From assembly GCF_026241195.1 (NCBI RefSeq), contig NZ_JAPFQO010000007.1, forward strand, positions 186,001 to 250,000: a stretch of 64,000 bases of DNA. Reading direction: 5' to 3'. The notes below the pieces were generated by a model. The model was not told where the DNA came from, did not search any database, and saw nothing but the letters and a program-made list of their open reading frames with translations. This stretch comes from Pontibacter anaerobius (lineage in GTDB: Bacteria > Bacteroidota > Bacteroidia > Cytophagales > Hymenobacteraceae). The translations under genes were made by a program, and so were the position numbers. Shown here piece after piece: positions 41,966 through 51,267 of the stretch. Positions within the stretch are counted from its first letter, which is position 1, and each line of letters starts with the position of its first letter.

Positions 41966-44900
41966 ATGTTTCAGACTTCTACCCTTTTTAAATTCTTTCT
42001 CAGGAAAAACGCAGCCAAGCTGTTGCTGCTGTTGCTCTGCTGCTTTGTCGGAGTGGTAGAGTCGTATGCGCAAATAGATAGCCGTTATATTATAGATCAT
42101 GATGGTCCTTGGCAGAATGTGAATACTGCTAATCTAAAAGCTCTGAACCTTGGTACTGACTATACTACCACTGAACTAGGGGATGGAGTAAAGGGAGGTT
42201 CAGCGAAATTCCAGAATAGCGGAGGTACCTTGACTATAGAAACAATTGAAGCAATTGGACAAATTAGCTTCTTTTTGAAATCCAGTGGTTTTGGTACCTA
42301 TACCAATAACCTCAAGGTGCAGGAATGGAATGGCACCGCATGGGTAACAATTAAAGATATATATACCCCTTCTACTGATATTAAAGGGACTAAATACTTT
42401 GCATATCCTTCAAGCACTGCCAGAAAAGTTCAGTTGATTTATTCGCAGCTTTCAGGGGGCAGTGCGATTGCCCTTGATAAATTGGTGGTTGAGAAAGAGG
42501 CTGAAATAAGCATCACGCAGGTTTCCGATGTTCCCAATGGTGGAACCTATTCTTTTGGCGGCTATGATATTGGCACTAGCAGCGGAGCTAAAACATTCAC
42601 AATCGGCAATACAGGCTTAGGAACACTATACTTAACTGGGAGCCCTAAAATAGCAATTTCAGGAGCGCATAGTAGTGATTTCTCTATTAACCAAAATCTT
42701 ACAACGAGTAGTATTGCGCCTGGAGGAAACACCAGCTTTGAGATCTCATTTAACCCGAGTGCCTCGGGTGTGAGAACTGCAACAATTAGTATTGCAAACA
42801 ATGACGGAGATGAAGCGCCCTACACGTTTACACTCAATGGTACGGGGTTAGGTGCGCCTATCATCACTTCCTTCAGTCCCACTTCAGGCCCTGAAGGAAC
42901 GTCTGTTACTATTTCAGGTCAGCTATTTACGGGTGCCACCTCAGTCTCCTTCAATGGCACCTCGGCAAGCTTTACGGTAGTGAGCGATACAGAGATAACT
43001 GCCATAGTTCCAGACGGGGCTCGCTCAGGCTTAATCTCAATAACTACGCCAGGAGGCACAGGAGTAAGTGCAGAACAGTTTACAGTGATACTGACGCCAG
43101 CTATAACTTCATTTGACCCTATGGCCGGGCCTGAAGGTTCATTAATTACAATAGCAGGTAAGTATTTTCTGGGCGCCACCTCAGTCTCCTTCAATGGCAC
43201 CTCGGCAAGCTTTACGGTTGTAAGCGATACGGAGATAACAGCCACGGTTCCTAATGGTGCTACAACAGGTCTTATTGCAATAACAACTCCTGATGGTACA
43301 GCAATAAGTACGGAAGAATATACGGTGCTATATCCTCCTACCATCACAAGCTTTGATCCAACGCAAGGGCTTATTGGCACGACGGTGACCATCACAGGCA
43401 CGCTTCTCCGAGATGCCAGCGCAGTTTATTTCAACGGCACGCCGGCCGATAACTTCCTTGCCACATCCGATACGGAGATACTGGTGGAGGTTCCTGCTGG
43501 CGCAACCACCGGCCCGATCACAGTTGAATCCCCTGGAGGTACGGCCACCAGTGCGGACCCTTTTGTAGTTCTTTTTGCACCTACCATTATAAGCTTTGAC
43601 CCAATGCAGGGCCCAGTTGGCACAGTGGTTACTATCACAGGTACTTATCTCCAAGACGCCAGCGCAGTTTACTTCAACGGCACGCCGGCCAGCAACTTCC
43701 TGGCCACATCCGACACGGAGGTGATGGTTGAGGTTCCGGCAGGTGCAACCACCGGCCTGATCACGATTGATACGCCTGGCGGCACAGCCACCAGCGCGGA
43801 CCCTTTCACAGTTTTTGCTCCGACAATCACGAGCTTCGACCCTACTCAAGGACCGATAGGCACGACAGTGACCATCACAGGCACACGTCTGATTGACGCC
43901 AGCGCGGTTTACTTCAACGGCACGCCGGCCAGCAACTTCCTTGCCACCTCAGATACAACTGTGATGGTGGATGTGCCGGTGGGCGCCACTACAGGCCTGA
44001 TCACGATTGATACGCCAGAAGGCACGGCCACCAGCGCTAATCCATTTACAGTGCTGGTGCCGACGATTACCAGCTTCGACCCAACGCAGGGGCCGGTGGG
44101 TACGGTAGTGACTATCACGGGTATCCTTCTCCAAGATGCCAGCGCAGTTTACTTCAACGGCACGCCGGCCAGCAACTTCCTGGCCACATCCGATACGGAG
44201 GTGATGGTTGAGGTTCCGGCAGGTGCAACCACCGGCCTGATCACGATTGATACGCCTGGCGGCACAGCCACCAGCGCGGACCCTTTCACAGTTTTTGCTC
44301 CGACAATCACGAGCTTCGACCCTACTCAAGGACCGATAGGCACGACAGTGACCATCACAGGCACACGTCTGATTGACGCCAGCGCGGTTTACTTCAACGG
44401 CACGCCGGCCAGCAACTTCCTTGCCACCTCAGATACAACTGTGATGGTGGATGTGCCGGTGGGCGCCACTACAGGCCTCATTACGATTGAGACGCCAGAG
44501 GGGGTAGCCTCCAGCACCGAGAACTTCGTGGTTAGGAATCAGAAGATATTCTTGTCTGCAACTGAGATGGCTTTTGGAAGTGTGCAAGCAGGTGGAGAAT
44601 ATGTGAAAGAGTATCAGGTTTCAGCATCAGGCCTAGTCGATGGCGCTACTATACTGCTTAGTATGAACGGAAGCCCAGGTCTGTATACTATGTCTGAATC
44701 TCAGACAGATGGGTTTGCCAGAACGCTTGATATGACACATCTTATACAGGATAACTCACTTGAGCCAACGTATGTGTATGTGAAGTACTCGCCAATAGAC
44801 GCGGGTACATATAATGCAACAATCGATCATACTACTGAAGATGCAGATGTTGAGGTGATGGCAATTAGCGGAACAGCAATTATCACCCCTCTCCCAGTAG

Positions 44901-45457
44901 AACTGATGTCCTTCAACGCGGCGCTGCATAACAACAACGTGCTGCTGACGTGGGTAACGGCTTCTGAGGAGAACAACTCACACTTCGAAGTAGAGATGTC
45001 GAACAACCCGAAGAATGGGTTTGAGAAGATAGGTCGCGTAGACAGCAAGGTGACAAACAGTGTACTAAGAACAGATTATGAGTTCACACACAAGTTGGGC
45101 AACGAAACAGGTACTATCTATTACCGCCTGAAGCAGGTTGATACCGACGGCACTACAGACTATAGCAAGGTGGTAGCTATTAACGTGAAATCACGTGTGG
45201 CACTGCAGCAACTGATGGTAGCCCCTAACCCTATCAACTACAACACGAAGGTGTTTGTGTCGGCAGAAGTAAGCGGCAAAGCGAACCTGGTGATGCACAG
45301 CATGACTGGCCAGAAAGTATACAACAATGTGGTAGAACTGCAGGCAGGCCAGAACGAGGTGCAGCTGCCGGTATACGACAAGCTAACCAAAGGTATGTAC
45401 GTGCTGACAGTAGAACTGAACGGTCAGGTTTCTCAGATCAAAGTGATAAAAGAATAA
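41966..45457 (+). CDS. Secreted IPT/TIG-repeat protein with T9SS type A sorting domain
   Basis: A 1163-residue cell-surface or secreted protein. Signal peptide about residues 1-35 (cleavage near SYAQ/IDS), an N-terminal lectin-like beta domain, then a choice-of-anchor-D / HYDIN-type domain (about 190-295). Seven IPT/TIG domains of 80 residues (about 296-860) follow, each with a TSFDPTQGPIGTTVTITG opening, then a further beta domain and a C-terminal type A sorting signal with VAPNPINYNTKVFV. Units 6-7 are nearly identical in DNA to units 4-5, so this is a recent internal duplication (see findings). TIG units build extended adhesin stalks. A terminator follows at 45482. Confidence 0.88.
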   Translation: MFQTSTLFKFFLRKNAAKLLLLLLCCFVGVVESYAQIDSRYIIDHDGPWQNVNTANLKALNLGTDYTTTELGDGVKGGSAKFQNSGGTLTIETIEAIGQISFFLKSSGFGTYTNNLKVQEWNGTAWVTIKDIYTPSTDIKGTKYFAYPSSTARKVQLIYSQLSGGSAIALDKLVVEKEAEISITQVSDVPNGGTYSFGGYDIGTSSGAKTFTIGNTGLGTLYLTGSPKIAISGAHSSDFSINQNLTTSSIAPGGNTSFEISFNPSASGVRTATISIANNDGDEAPYTFTLNGTGLGAPIITSFSPTSGPEGTSVTISGQLFTGATSVSFNGTSASFTVVSDTEITAIVPDGARSGLISITTPGGTGVSAEQFTVILTPAITSFDPMAGPEGSLITIAGKYFLGATSVSFNGTSASFTVVSDTEITATVPNGATTGLIAITTPDGTAISTEEYTVLYPPTITSFDPTQGLIGTTVTITGTLLRDASAVYFNGTPADNFLATSDTEILVEVPAGATTGPITVESPGGTATSADPFVVLFAPTIISFDPMQGPVGTVVTITGTYLQDASAVYFNGTPASNFLATSDTEVMVEVPAGATTGLITIDTPGGTATSADPFTVFAPTITSFDPTQGPIGTTVTITGTRLIDASAVYFNGTPASNFLATSDTTVMVDVPVGATTGLITIDTPEGTATSANPFTVLVPTITSFDPTQGPVGTVVTITGILLQDASAVYFNGTPASNFLATSDTEVMVEVPAGATTGLITIDTPGGTATSADPFTVFAPTITSFDPTQGPIGTTVTITGTRLIDASAVYFNGTPASNFLATSDTTVMVDVPVGATTGLITIETPEGVASSTENFVVRNQKIFLSATEMAFGSVQAGGEYVKEYQVSASGLVDGATILLSMNGSPGLYTMSESQTDGFARTLDMTHLIQDNSLEPTYVYVKYSPIDAGTYNATIDHTTEDADVEVMAISGTAIITPLPVELMSFNAALHNNNVLLTWVTASEENNSHFEVEMSNNPKNGFEKIGRVDSKVTNSVLRTDYEFTHKLGNETGTIYYRLKQVDTDGTTDYSKVVAINVKSRVALQQLMVAPNPINYNTKVFVSAEVSGKANLVMHSMTGQKVYNNVVELQAGQNEVQLPVYDKLTKGMYVLTVELNGQVSQIKVIKE
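43660..43998. repeat. Internal direct repeat, copy 1 (TIG units 4-5)
   Basis: About 340 bases repeated 480 bases downstream (44140-44478). Line-by-line comparison shows near identity, with one visible difference (C/T at 43714/44194). Identity breaks down on both sides. Confidence 0.9.
44140..44478. repeat. Internal direct repeat, copy 2 (TIG units 6-7)
   Basis: See 43660-43998; exactly 480 bases apart, that is two 240-base TIG units. Confidence 0.9.
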
Positions 45458-45481
45458 CAACACTAGCATAAGCTAAACTGC

Positions 45482-45512
45482 AAAGGCCCGGTGCAATAAG
45501 CGCCGGGCCTTT
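45482..45512 (+). terminator. Terminator of the TIG-protein gene
   Basis: AAAGGCCCGG (45482-45491) and CCGGGCCTTT (45503-45512), followed by GTTTTTAT. Confidence 0.85.
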
Positions 45513-45572
45513 GTTTTTATACCTGTACAAATCTGGTGGCAGGAGGAGCCCCGTATATAAACTTCTGAAACA

Positions 45573-45603
45573 TTGGTTTATTCCGGTGCATACTTTAATT
45601 TTG
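45573..45603 (+). promoter_or_regulatory. Probable promoter of glyA
   Basis: TTG (45573-45575), 20 bases, then TAATTTTG (45596-45603), the Bacteroidota -33/-7 pattern, 28 bases before the glyA start. Confidence 0.55.
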
Positions 45604-45630
45604 GGAGCTTACAAAACCTAACCAAAACTG

Positions 45631-46905
45631 ATGCAAAAAGATACCGCTATATTTGACCTGATTGCGAAAGAAAAAGCGCGCCAGAAGCATGGCATAGAAC
45701 TGATCGCCTCTGAAAACTTTGTTTCGGAGCAGGTGATGCAGGCCATGGGCAGCGTGATGACGAATAAGTATGCCGAAGGGCTGCCAGGCAAGCGCTATTA
45801 TGGAGGCTGCGAGATTGTAGACCAGTCGGAGCAGCTGGCCATTGACCGTGCAAAAGAGCTGTTTGGCGTGGAGTGGGCAAACGTGCAGCCGCACTCTGGT
45901 GCGCAGGCAAACGCAGCGGTTATGCTGGCGGTGCTGCAGCCGGGTGATAAGATCCTGGGCTTCGACCTATCGCACGGCGGCCACCTGACGCATGGTTCTA
46001 CCGTGAACTTCTCCGGAAAGCTGTACAACCCGACTTTTTATGGAGTAGAGCAGGAAACTGGTCTCATCGATTTTGATAAAGTAGTAGAGATAGCCCGCCG
46101 TGAACAGCCAAAGCTGATCATCTGCGGCGCTTCTGCCTACAGCCGCGACTGGGATTACAAGAAGCTGCGCCAGGCTGCCGACGAGGTAGGTGCCCTGCTG
46201 CTGGCTGATATCTCCCACCCTTCCGGCCTGATTGCACGCGGCCTGCTGAACAACCCGTTTGAGCACTGCCACATCGTGACCACCACTACCCACAAGACAC
46301 TGCGCGGCCCTCGTGGCGGCATGATCATGATGGGCAAGGATTTCGAGAACCCATTCGGGTTAAAGACTCCGAAAGGCGAAACACGCATGATGTCGTCGGT
46401 GCTGGATGGTGCTGTGTTCCCTGGTACGCAGGGCGGCCCGCTGGAGCATGTGATCGCGGCCAAGGCTGTGGCATACTTTGAGGCGCTTTCTGACGATTAC
46501 CTAGGTTATGTGAAGCAGGTGCAGCAAAACGCACAGGCAATGGCCAAAGCCTTTCTGCAGCGCGGCTACAACATCATTTCCGGTGGCACCGACAACCACA
46601 TGATGCTGATCGACCTGCGCTCGAAAGGTATAACTGGCAAACTGGCTGAGAACACACTGGTTAAAGCTGACATCACCATCAACAAGAACATGGTGCCGTT
46701 CGATGATAAGTCGCCGTTCGTGACCTCGGGTATGCGTGTAGGCACGGCTGCCATCACAACACGTGGCCTGAAAGAGCAGGACATGGAGCGCATCGTGGAG
46801 TACATCGACCAGGTACTGATGAACCATGACAACGAGAGCAAGATCAGTAGTGTGCGTGGCGACATTAACAGCTGGATGCAGGAATACCCGCTGTTTGCAT
46901 ATTAA
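45631..46905 (+). CDS. glyA: Serine hydroxymethyltransferase
   Basis: The PLP enzyme interconverting serine and glycine with tetrahydrofolate as one-carbon acceptor. The 424-residue product shows [20 protein letters not shown] at the N-terminus, [20 protein letters not shown], and the PLP-lysine motif [16 protein letters not shown] with the lysine near residue 220. The C-terminal [15 protein letters not shown] is present. The length is typical. It has a good Bacteroidota promoter. It is followed on the same strand by tatC (33 bases) and rpiB, so the three are probably an operon. Confidence 0.98.
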   Translation: MQKDTAIFDLIAKEKARQKHGIELIASENFVSEQVMQAMGSVMTNKYAEGLPGKRYYGGCEIVDQSEQLAIDRAKELFGVEWANVQPHSGAQANAAVMLAVLQPGDKILGFDLSHGGHLTHGSTVNFSGKLYNPTFYGVEQETGLIDFDKVVEIARREQPKLIICGASAYSRDWDYKKLRQAADEVGALLLADISHPSGLIARGLLNNPFEHCHIVTTTTHKTLRGPRGGMIMMGKDFENPFGLKTPKGETRMMSSVLDGAVFPGTQGGPLEHVIAAKAVAYFEALSDDYLGYVKQVQQNAQAMAKAFLQRGYNIISGGTDNHMMLIDLRSKGITGKLAENTLVKADITINKNMVPFDDKSPFVTSGMRVGTAAITTRGLKEQDMERIVEYIDQVLMNHDNESKISSVRGDINSWMQEYPLFAY

Positions 46906-46938
46906 TCGTAACAGAAAGTATAGGAGGAGCCGCTTTTG

Positions 46939-47784
46939 ATGGATCAACCGTTTGTGGAGGAAGAAGAACCGCAGGAGATGTCCTTTGTGGACCACCTGGA
47001 GGAGTTAAGATGGCATATCATCAGGGCTCTGGGGTCTATCTTCGTGTTTGCGACCATTGCTTTTTTGGCGAAGAGCTTTGTGTTTCATGATATTATACTT
47101 GCACCCTCGCGCACTGACTTCCTGAGTTACCGCGTGATGTGCCAAGTGGGGCAGTACTTTGGCTCGGATGCACTATGCTTTGACGAGATGGGCTTTACCA
47201 TACAGAGCAGGCAGATGAGCGGACAGTTTACCATGCACTTGCTGGTATCGGCGATTTTGGGTCTTGCCTGCGCCTTTCCGTATGCTTTCTGGGAGATCTG
47301 GCGGTTTGTAAGGCCGGGGCTTTACCCGCAGGAACGCAAAAACTCACAGGGTGCGGTGTTCTTCGTGTCTGTCCTTTTCGCACTGGGGCTGCTGTTCGGG
47401 TATTATGTAGTGTCGCCAATCTCGATCAACTTTTTGGCGGGATACCAGGTGGACCCAACCATTGTGAATGAGTTTGATTTGTCGTCCTACATCTCTACGC
47501 TCACCACGCTTTGTCTGGCCTGCGCCTTTATGTTCGAGATGCCGGTGATTGTGTTCTTTCTGACGAAAGCAGGACTGATTACGCCAGAAACAATGAAGCT
47601 TTACCGCCGCCACGCTTTGGTAATCATATTGGTGGTGGGCGCCATTATCACACCGCCGGATGTGGTAAGCCAGATACTCATCTCCATGCCGCTCATGCTG
47701 CTCTATGAGGCAAGTATCCATGTGTCGCAGAACATACGTAAAAAAGATTTGAAGCGACTTAACGAACAAAACTCAGAATCCTAA
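46939..47784 (+). CDS. tatC: Sec-independent protein translocase TatC
   Basis: The twin-arginine signal receptor subunit of the Tat export pathway. The 281-residue protein has six predicted membrane helices. The N-terminal FVDHLEELRWHIIRALG with the conserved HLEELR is diagnostic, and MCQVGQYFGSDALCF and FPYAFWEIWRFVRPGLYPQE are characteristic of Bacteroidota TatC loops. The ATG at 46939 is used, with AGGAGG 11 bases upstream. tatA/B are not in this window. The stop codon overlaps the rpiB start by one base (TAATG), indicating coupled translation. Confidence 0.93.
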   Translation: MDQPFVEEEEPQEMSFVDHLEELRWHIIRALGSIFVFATIAFLAKSFVFHDIILAPSRTDFLSYRVMCQVGQYFGSDALCFDEMGFTIQSRQMSGQFTMHLLVSAILGLACAFPYAFWEIWRFVRPGLYPQERKNSQGAVFFVSVLFALGLLFGYYVVSPISINFLAGYQVDPTIVNEFDLSSYISTLTTLCLACAFMFEMPVIVFFLTKAGLITPETMKLYRRHALVIILVVGAIITPPDVVSQILISMPLMLLYEASIHVSQNIRKKDLKRLNEQNSES

Positions 47785-48221
47785 TGGCACTTAAAATAGC
47801 AATTGGCGGCGATCATGCCGGTTATACGTACAAGAAAATGCTGAAGGAGGTGTTGGCCGAGCTTGGGCATGAGGTGCAGGACTTCGGGCCTGGCTCCGAG
47901 GCATCGGTAGACTACCCTGACCATGTGCACCCGCTGGCGAAGGCCGTGGTGAATAAGGAGGCTGATATGGGTATCCTGATCTGCGGAAGCGGCAACGGCG
48001 TGGCCATCACGGCAAACAAATACCAGGAGATACGCGCAGCGCTTTGCTGGCTGCCTGAGCTGGCGAAGCTGGCCCGGGAGCATAACGATGCCAATATTCT
48101 GTGCATACCGGCCAGGTTTGTTTCAGAGGAGGTGGCGAAAGAGATGGTGCGTATTTTCCTGAAAACTGACTTTGAAGGAGGTCGCCACCAGAACAGAGTA
48201 GACAAGATAGCTGCCTGCTGA
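47784..48221 (+). CDS. rpiB: Ribose-5-phosphate isomerase B
   Basis: A 145-residue RpiB/LacAB-type isomerase interconverting ribose-5-phosphate and ribulose-5-phosphate in the pentose phosphate pathway. Motifs are IAIGGDHAGYTYK, VDYPDHVHPLA and ILICGSGNGVAITANKY, including the catalytic Cys in ICGSGNG. HNDANILCIPARFV and GGRHQNRVDKI follow near the C-terminus. The length is normal. Overlaps tatC by one base; a very strong terminator follows at 48243. Confidence 0.95.
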   Translation: MALKIAIGGDHAGYTYKKMLKEVLAELGHEVQDFGPGSEASVDYPDHVHPLAKAVVNKEADMGILICGSGNGVAITANKYQEIRAALCWLPELAKLAREHNDANILCIPARFVSEEVAKEMVRIFLKTDFEGGRHQNRVDKIAAC

Positions 48222-48242
48222 GGAAGTATAAAGTATAAGTAT

Positions 48243-48286
48243 AAAATGACAACAGCCACTCTTTTCAGAGTGGCTGTTGTCATTTT
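48243..48286. terminator. Very strong bidirectional terminator
   Basis: A perfect 19-base stem, AAAATGACAACAGCCACTC / GAGTGGCTGTTGTCATTTT, with a six-base loop, between convergent genes. Three overlapping AAGTATA words lie just upstream of it. Confidence 0.93.
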
Positions 48287-48349
48287 AGAGGGGATGCATT
48301 AGCATATTCTAGCCCCATCCACGGCAAAGGAGCAAGTATAAATACTGCC

Positions 48350-49750
48350 TTATTTTAACCTGTAAACCCCGGAGTGCTCTGTCTCCTCATACTTGCCGAA
48401 GATATCCGGAAGCTTGTAAGAGAGTTCCGGCATCAGCCCGGCTTTGTCTACCAGGTACTGGGGCATCTCATGCCTGAAGTTATTGTGCAGCTGAAATACC
48501 GCCTGGTATTCGCTTAAGTTGCCGAAATGGCGCTGCGCCAGCTCCCAGTTGAGGTAAGGCGTAACCGGCTTGTTCTGCATGTAGTAGCTGATGTCGCTGC
48601 CCAGCACCAGCACGGTGCTGTTTTGCATCGGTACCTGGGCCTGCTCCGGCAGCAGCAACGGGGACTCGTCCATCTGCAGCACCTGGTTAATGCCCAGCAG
48701 CAGCCGGTAGCGCAGCACCAGCACACTCGCCAGCATCACCAGGAAAACCGTGTTTAGGATCCAGCCCTTGCGGTTGGAAGTGAAGAAGAACTCCCCGAAG
48801 TATGCCACCGGCGGCAGCACGATCACAAAGGTCGCCACCGAGATTTCATCCCTGGTAAAGATGACCAGCAGGCTTGCTGTGAGCCACACCCACATGAGTT
48901 GCTGAAACTTAACCTGGAACACCAGGCGCTGCGGCAAGGAAGCGGCGCTAAGCAGCGACAACACAAGTATAAGCCCGGGGATGGTCATGAGCTTGGCCAC
49001 GTCGGCAGGGGGGCGCAAGAAGGCTACCTTCAGGTGCCAGGGGCGTAGCAGGTGCAGCTCCAGAAACTCCTGGTTTGTGTTGGTGTACATGTAATAGGTC
49101 ATCAGTACCGCATATGGGAAGGCAAAGCCGCAGAGCATGAGCATGCTGCTCCGAAAGGTGTTAGAGGCAAAGAAGATGACGGCAAAAATGCCCACCAGCA
49201 GGAACACAGCCAGCGGCAGAAAGCACATAGCCGCCAACCCCAGCATAAACCCGCCCACAAAAAGCCGGTTGTTGTCATACCCTTCGCGGGAGAGGGTGAT
49301 GATGTAGGGCAGCGAAAGGATAAGGAAGGTATTGCCGATGAGCAGCGGCGTAAGCATGTTATACTCAAACGAGAGGCTGCCGATAACGAGGTAAAGCAGT
49401 GCCGGCAGGTAATTTTTGCTGGCGTAAACGTTATGGCGGTTCAGGATGCTGTTGAGCAGCAGCGCTTGGAGCAGAACAAGGGCCATGGCGGTGAGCCGGT
49501 ACGCCAGGAAAGAGCGCCCTGCCACCACATCCAGCAGCCAGTAAACCAGGGCCGAGATGGGAGCCGTGTTATCGTATATTTCGCGGTACATGTTGTAGCC
49601 ATCCGCCAGCCGCTCCCCCACCAGCATGTGCAGCAGCTCAGGCGCTGTGGGTTGGAAGCCAAGAAGTATAAGCGGCAGCTGTATCCCAATAAACAGCAAA
49701 ATCAATAGGAAAAGGCGGGAAGGCAGTATGCTACGGAAGTAACTAATCAA
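48350..49750 (-). CDS. Polytopic membrane protein, GT-C-like
   Basis: A 466-residue protein with about ten predicted membrane helices, starting MISYFRSILPSRLFLLILL. The exported loop after the first helix, ERLADGYNMYREIYDNTAPI, with its Asp/Glu and GYNMYREIYDN, is reminiscent of GT-C glycosyltransferases (GT39/PMT-like), where a D/E-rich first loop binds a lipid-linked sugar. I cannot assign a substrate or family with confidence. It is a single gene facing a strong terminator, and its 5' end faces rbfA across about 210 bases. Confidence 0.65.
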   Translation of the reverse strand: MISYFRSILPSRLFLLILLFIGIQLPLILLGFQPTAPELLHMLVGERLADGYNMYREIYDNTAPISALVYWLLDVVAGRSFLAYRLTAMALVLLQALLLNSILNRHNVYASKNYLPALLYLVIGSLSFEYNMLTPLLIGNTFLILSLPYIITLSREGYDNNRLFVGGFMLGLAAMCFLPLAVFLLVGIFAVIFFASNTFRSSMLMLCGFAFPYAVLMTYYMYTNTNQEFLELHLLRPWHLKVAFLRPPADVAKLMTIPGLILVLSLLSAASLPQRLVFQVKFQQLMWVWLTASLLVIFTRDEISVATFVIVLPPVAYFGEFFFTSNRKGWILNTVFLVMLASVLVLRYRLLLGINQVLQMDESPLLLPEQAQVPMQNSTVLVLGSDISYYMQNKPVTPYLNWELAQRHFGNLSEYQAVFQLHNNFRHEMPQYLVDKAGLMPELSYKLPDIFGKYEETEHSGVYRLK

Positions 49751-49918
49751 GGAAAGACAGAGTTAGAAGAAACTATATTAGCGTATAAAAAGACACCCGG
49801 CAAAGTATAAAAGCTGCCTCGCGCACCATGCTAAAGCGCAAAGTGGTAGCCAGCACAGCAAGTGCCTTTGCCCCAGCGGCGTCTGCTTTAAGTGCCCGAC
49901 TTGAAATGAGTAAGGCAC

Positions 49919-49954
49919 TTTTGGGGTAAAAATGCGAAATTAATATGATATTTG
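49919..49954 (+). promoter_or_regulatory. Possible promoter of rbfA
   Basis: TTTTG (49919-49923), 23 bases, then GATATTTG (49947-49954), one mismatch to TAnnTTTG. The rbfA ATG at 49964 is only nine bases past the box, implying a very short or absent leader. Confidence 0.35.
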
Positions 49955-49963
49955 CATCTTCGT

Positions 49964-50359
49964 ATGGAAAGTAAAAGACAACAGAAATTCTCGCGCCTGA
50001 TTCAGAAAGAGCTGGCGGACATCTTCCAGAGGGAGGTGCCGCACCTGTTCGGAGGTGCTTATATATCGGTAAGCGTGGTGCGCGTTTCGCCTGACCTGGG
50101 TGTGGCCAAAGTATACCTGAGCGTGATGATGGCCCAGAACAACGAGGCCGTGCTGCAGGAGGTGCGCATCAACGCCAAAACCATCCGTCACCAGCTGGCC
50201 CAGCGCATCAAGAACCAGGTGCGCATTATCCCGGAGCTCATCTTCTACCTGGATGACACGGCCGAGTATGCCGCCAAAATCGATAAATTGTTCGAAAATA
50301 TTGACATCCCGCCGGCCAGTGAGGAGGACGAGGACGACGAAACATATCCTAACAAGTAG
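49964..50359 (+). CDS. rbfA: Ribosome-binding factor A
   Basis: A 131-residue KH-fold protein needed for late 30S subunit maturation and 16S rRNA processing. It begins MESKRQQKFSRLIQKELADI, with ISVSVVRVSPDLGVAKVYLS and KNQVRIIPELIFYLDDTAEYA as expected for RbfA. The acidic tail (ASEEDEDDE) is longer than in E. coli RbfA but common in Bacteroidota. The start at 49964 is favoured; an in-frame TTG lies four codons upstream. It begins a run with a methyltransferase and an FtsX-like permease gene on the same strand. Confidence 0.92.
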   Translation: MESKRQQKFSRLIQKELADIFQREVPHLFGGAYISVSVVRVSPDLGVAKVYLSVMMAQNNEAVLQEVRINAKTIRHQLAQRIKNQVRIIPELIFYLDDTAEYAAKIDKLFENIDIPPASEEDEDDETYPNK

Positions 50360-50382
50360 GCTTTTAGCCGCACATCACCCCT

Positions 50383-51192
50383 ATGCAGTACGACCCTATT
50401 AAGCGGGTGCTTGGCGACGTGTTCAACAAGACACCGTTCCTGCGCCGCGTATTTTACAACCTGCTGGACCTGCTGTTGCTGCGTGCCTGGCACGTGCACA
50501 AAGAGCTGAATGCATGGGCTGACAACCGCCGTGGCGGGGAGCAGCACATTCTGGATGCCGGCTCCGGTTTTGGACAGTATACGTACAAGCTCTCCGGCAT
50601 GAGCGGCAAGTGGCGCATACTTGCCGTGGACGTGAAGGAGGAGCAGGTATCGGACTGCAACCGCTTTATGCGCGCCATTGGCCGGCACAACGTGCTGTTC
50701 AAAATTGCCGATCTCGTGAAATTCCGGGAGCCCGAGAGCTACGACCTTATACTTTCGGTGGATGTGATGGAGCACATTCTGGAGGATGTGGAGGTGTTCC
50801 GCAACTTCCAGGCATCGTTGCGCCCGGGCGGCATGCTGCTTATCTCTACCCCATCAGACCAAGGCGGCTCCGATGTGCACGGCGACGATGAGACCTCGTT
50901 TATCGAGGAGCACGTGCGCGATGGCTACAACATCAGGGAGATTGAGGACAAACTGAAAATGGCCGGCTTTAGCAAAGTAGACGCGCGTTACTCGTACGGC
51001 AAGCCGGGGCAAATCTCCTGGCGCCTGTCCATGAAGTACCCACTGCTGATGCTGAATGTTTCCAAAATATTCTTTTTGCTGCTGCCGTTTTACTACCTAG
51101 TAACCTTCCCGGTAAGCCTGGTGCTGAACTGGCTGGACGTGAACGGCAAGCACCCCTCAGGCACCGGCCTGATCGTGAAAGCCTGGAAGTGA
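50383..51192 (+). CDS. Class I SAM-dependent methyltransferase
   Basis: A 269-residue methyltransferase. The SAM motif I is ILDAGSGFGQYTYKL (about residues 56-70), followed by ILAVDVKEEQVSDCNRF, YDLILSVDVMEHILED (motif IV region) and LRPGGMLLISTPSDQ. A C-terminal hydrophobic stretch (FFLLLPFYYLVTFPVSLVL) may sit in the membrane, which points to a lipid or quinone-type substrate, but this is inference. It follows rbfA by 23 bases; the FtsX-like permease gene follows after about 75 bases. Confidence 0.85.
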   Translation: MQYDPIKRVLGDVFNKTPFLRRVFYNLLDLLLLRAWHVHKELNAWADNRRGGEQHILDAGSGFGQYTYKLSGMSGKWRILAVDVKEEQVSDCNRFMRAIGRHNVLFKIADLVKFREPESYDLILSVDVMEHILEDVEVFRNFQASLRPGGMLLISTPSDQGGSDVHGDDETSFIEEHVRDGYNIREIEDKLKMAGFSKVDARYSYGKPGQISWRLSMKYPLLMLNVSKIFFLLLPFYYLVTFPVSLVLNWLDVNGKHPSGTGLIVKAWK

Positions 51193-51267
51193 TTTAATTG
51201 ATAAATTGCTACATTGTTTAATTGTTAAACTCGAACAACGGATAACGATTAACAAATAACTAAATAA

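Noticed and set aside
43328-44329. Minus-strand frames with repeated Cys/Arg-rich segments
   Set aside because: Antisense of the TIG repeats; their repetitiveness only mirrors the coding strand.
43660-44478. CRISPR-like array
   Set aside because: Repeats are 240-base coding units without short unique spacers; no cas genes are present.
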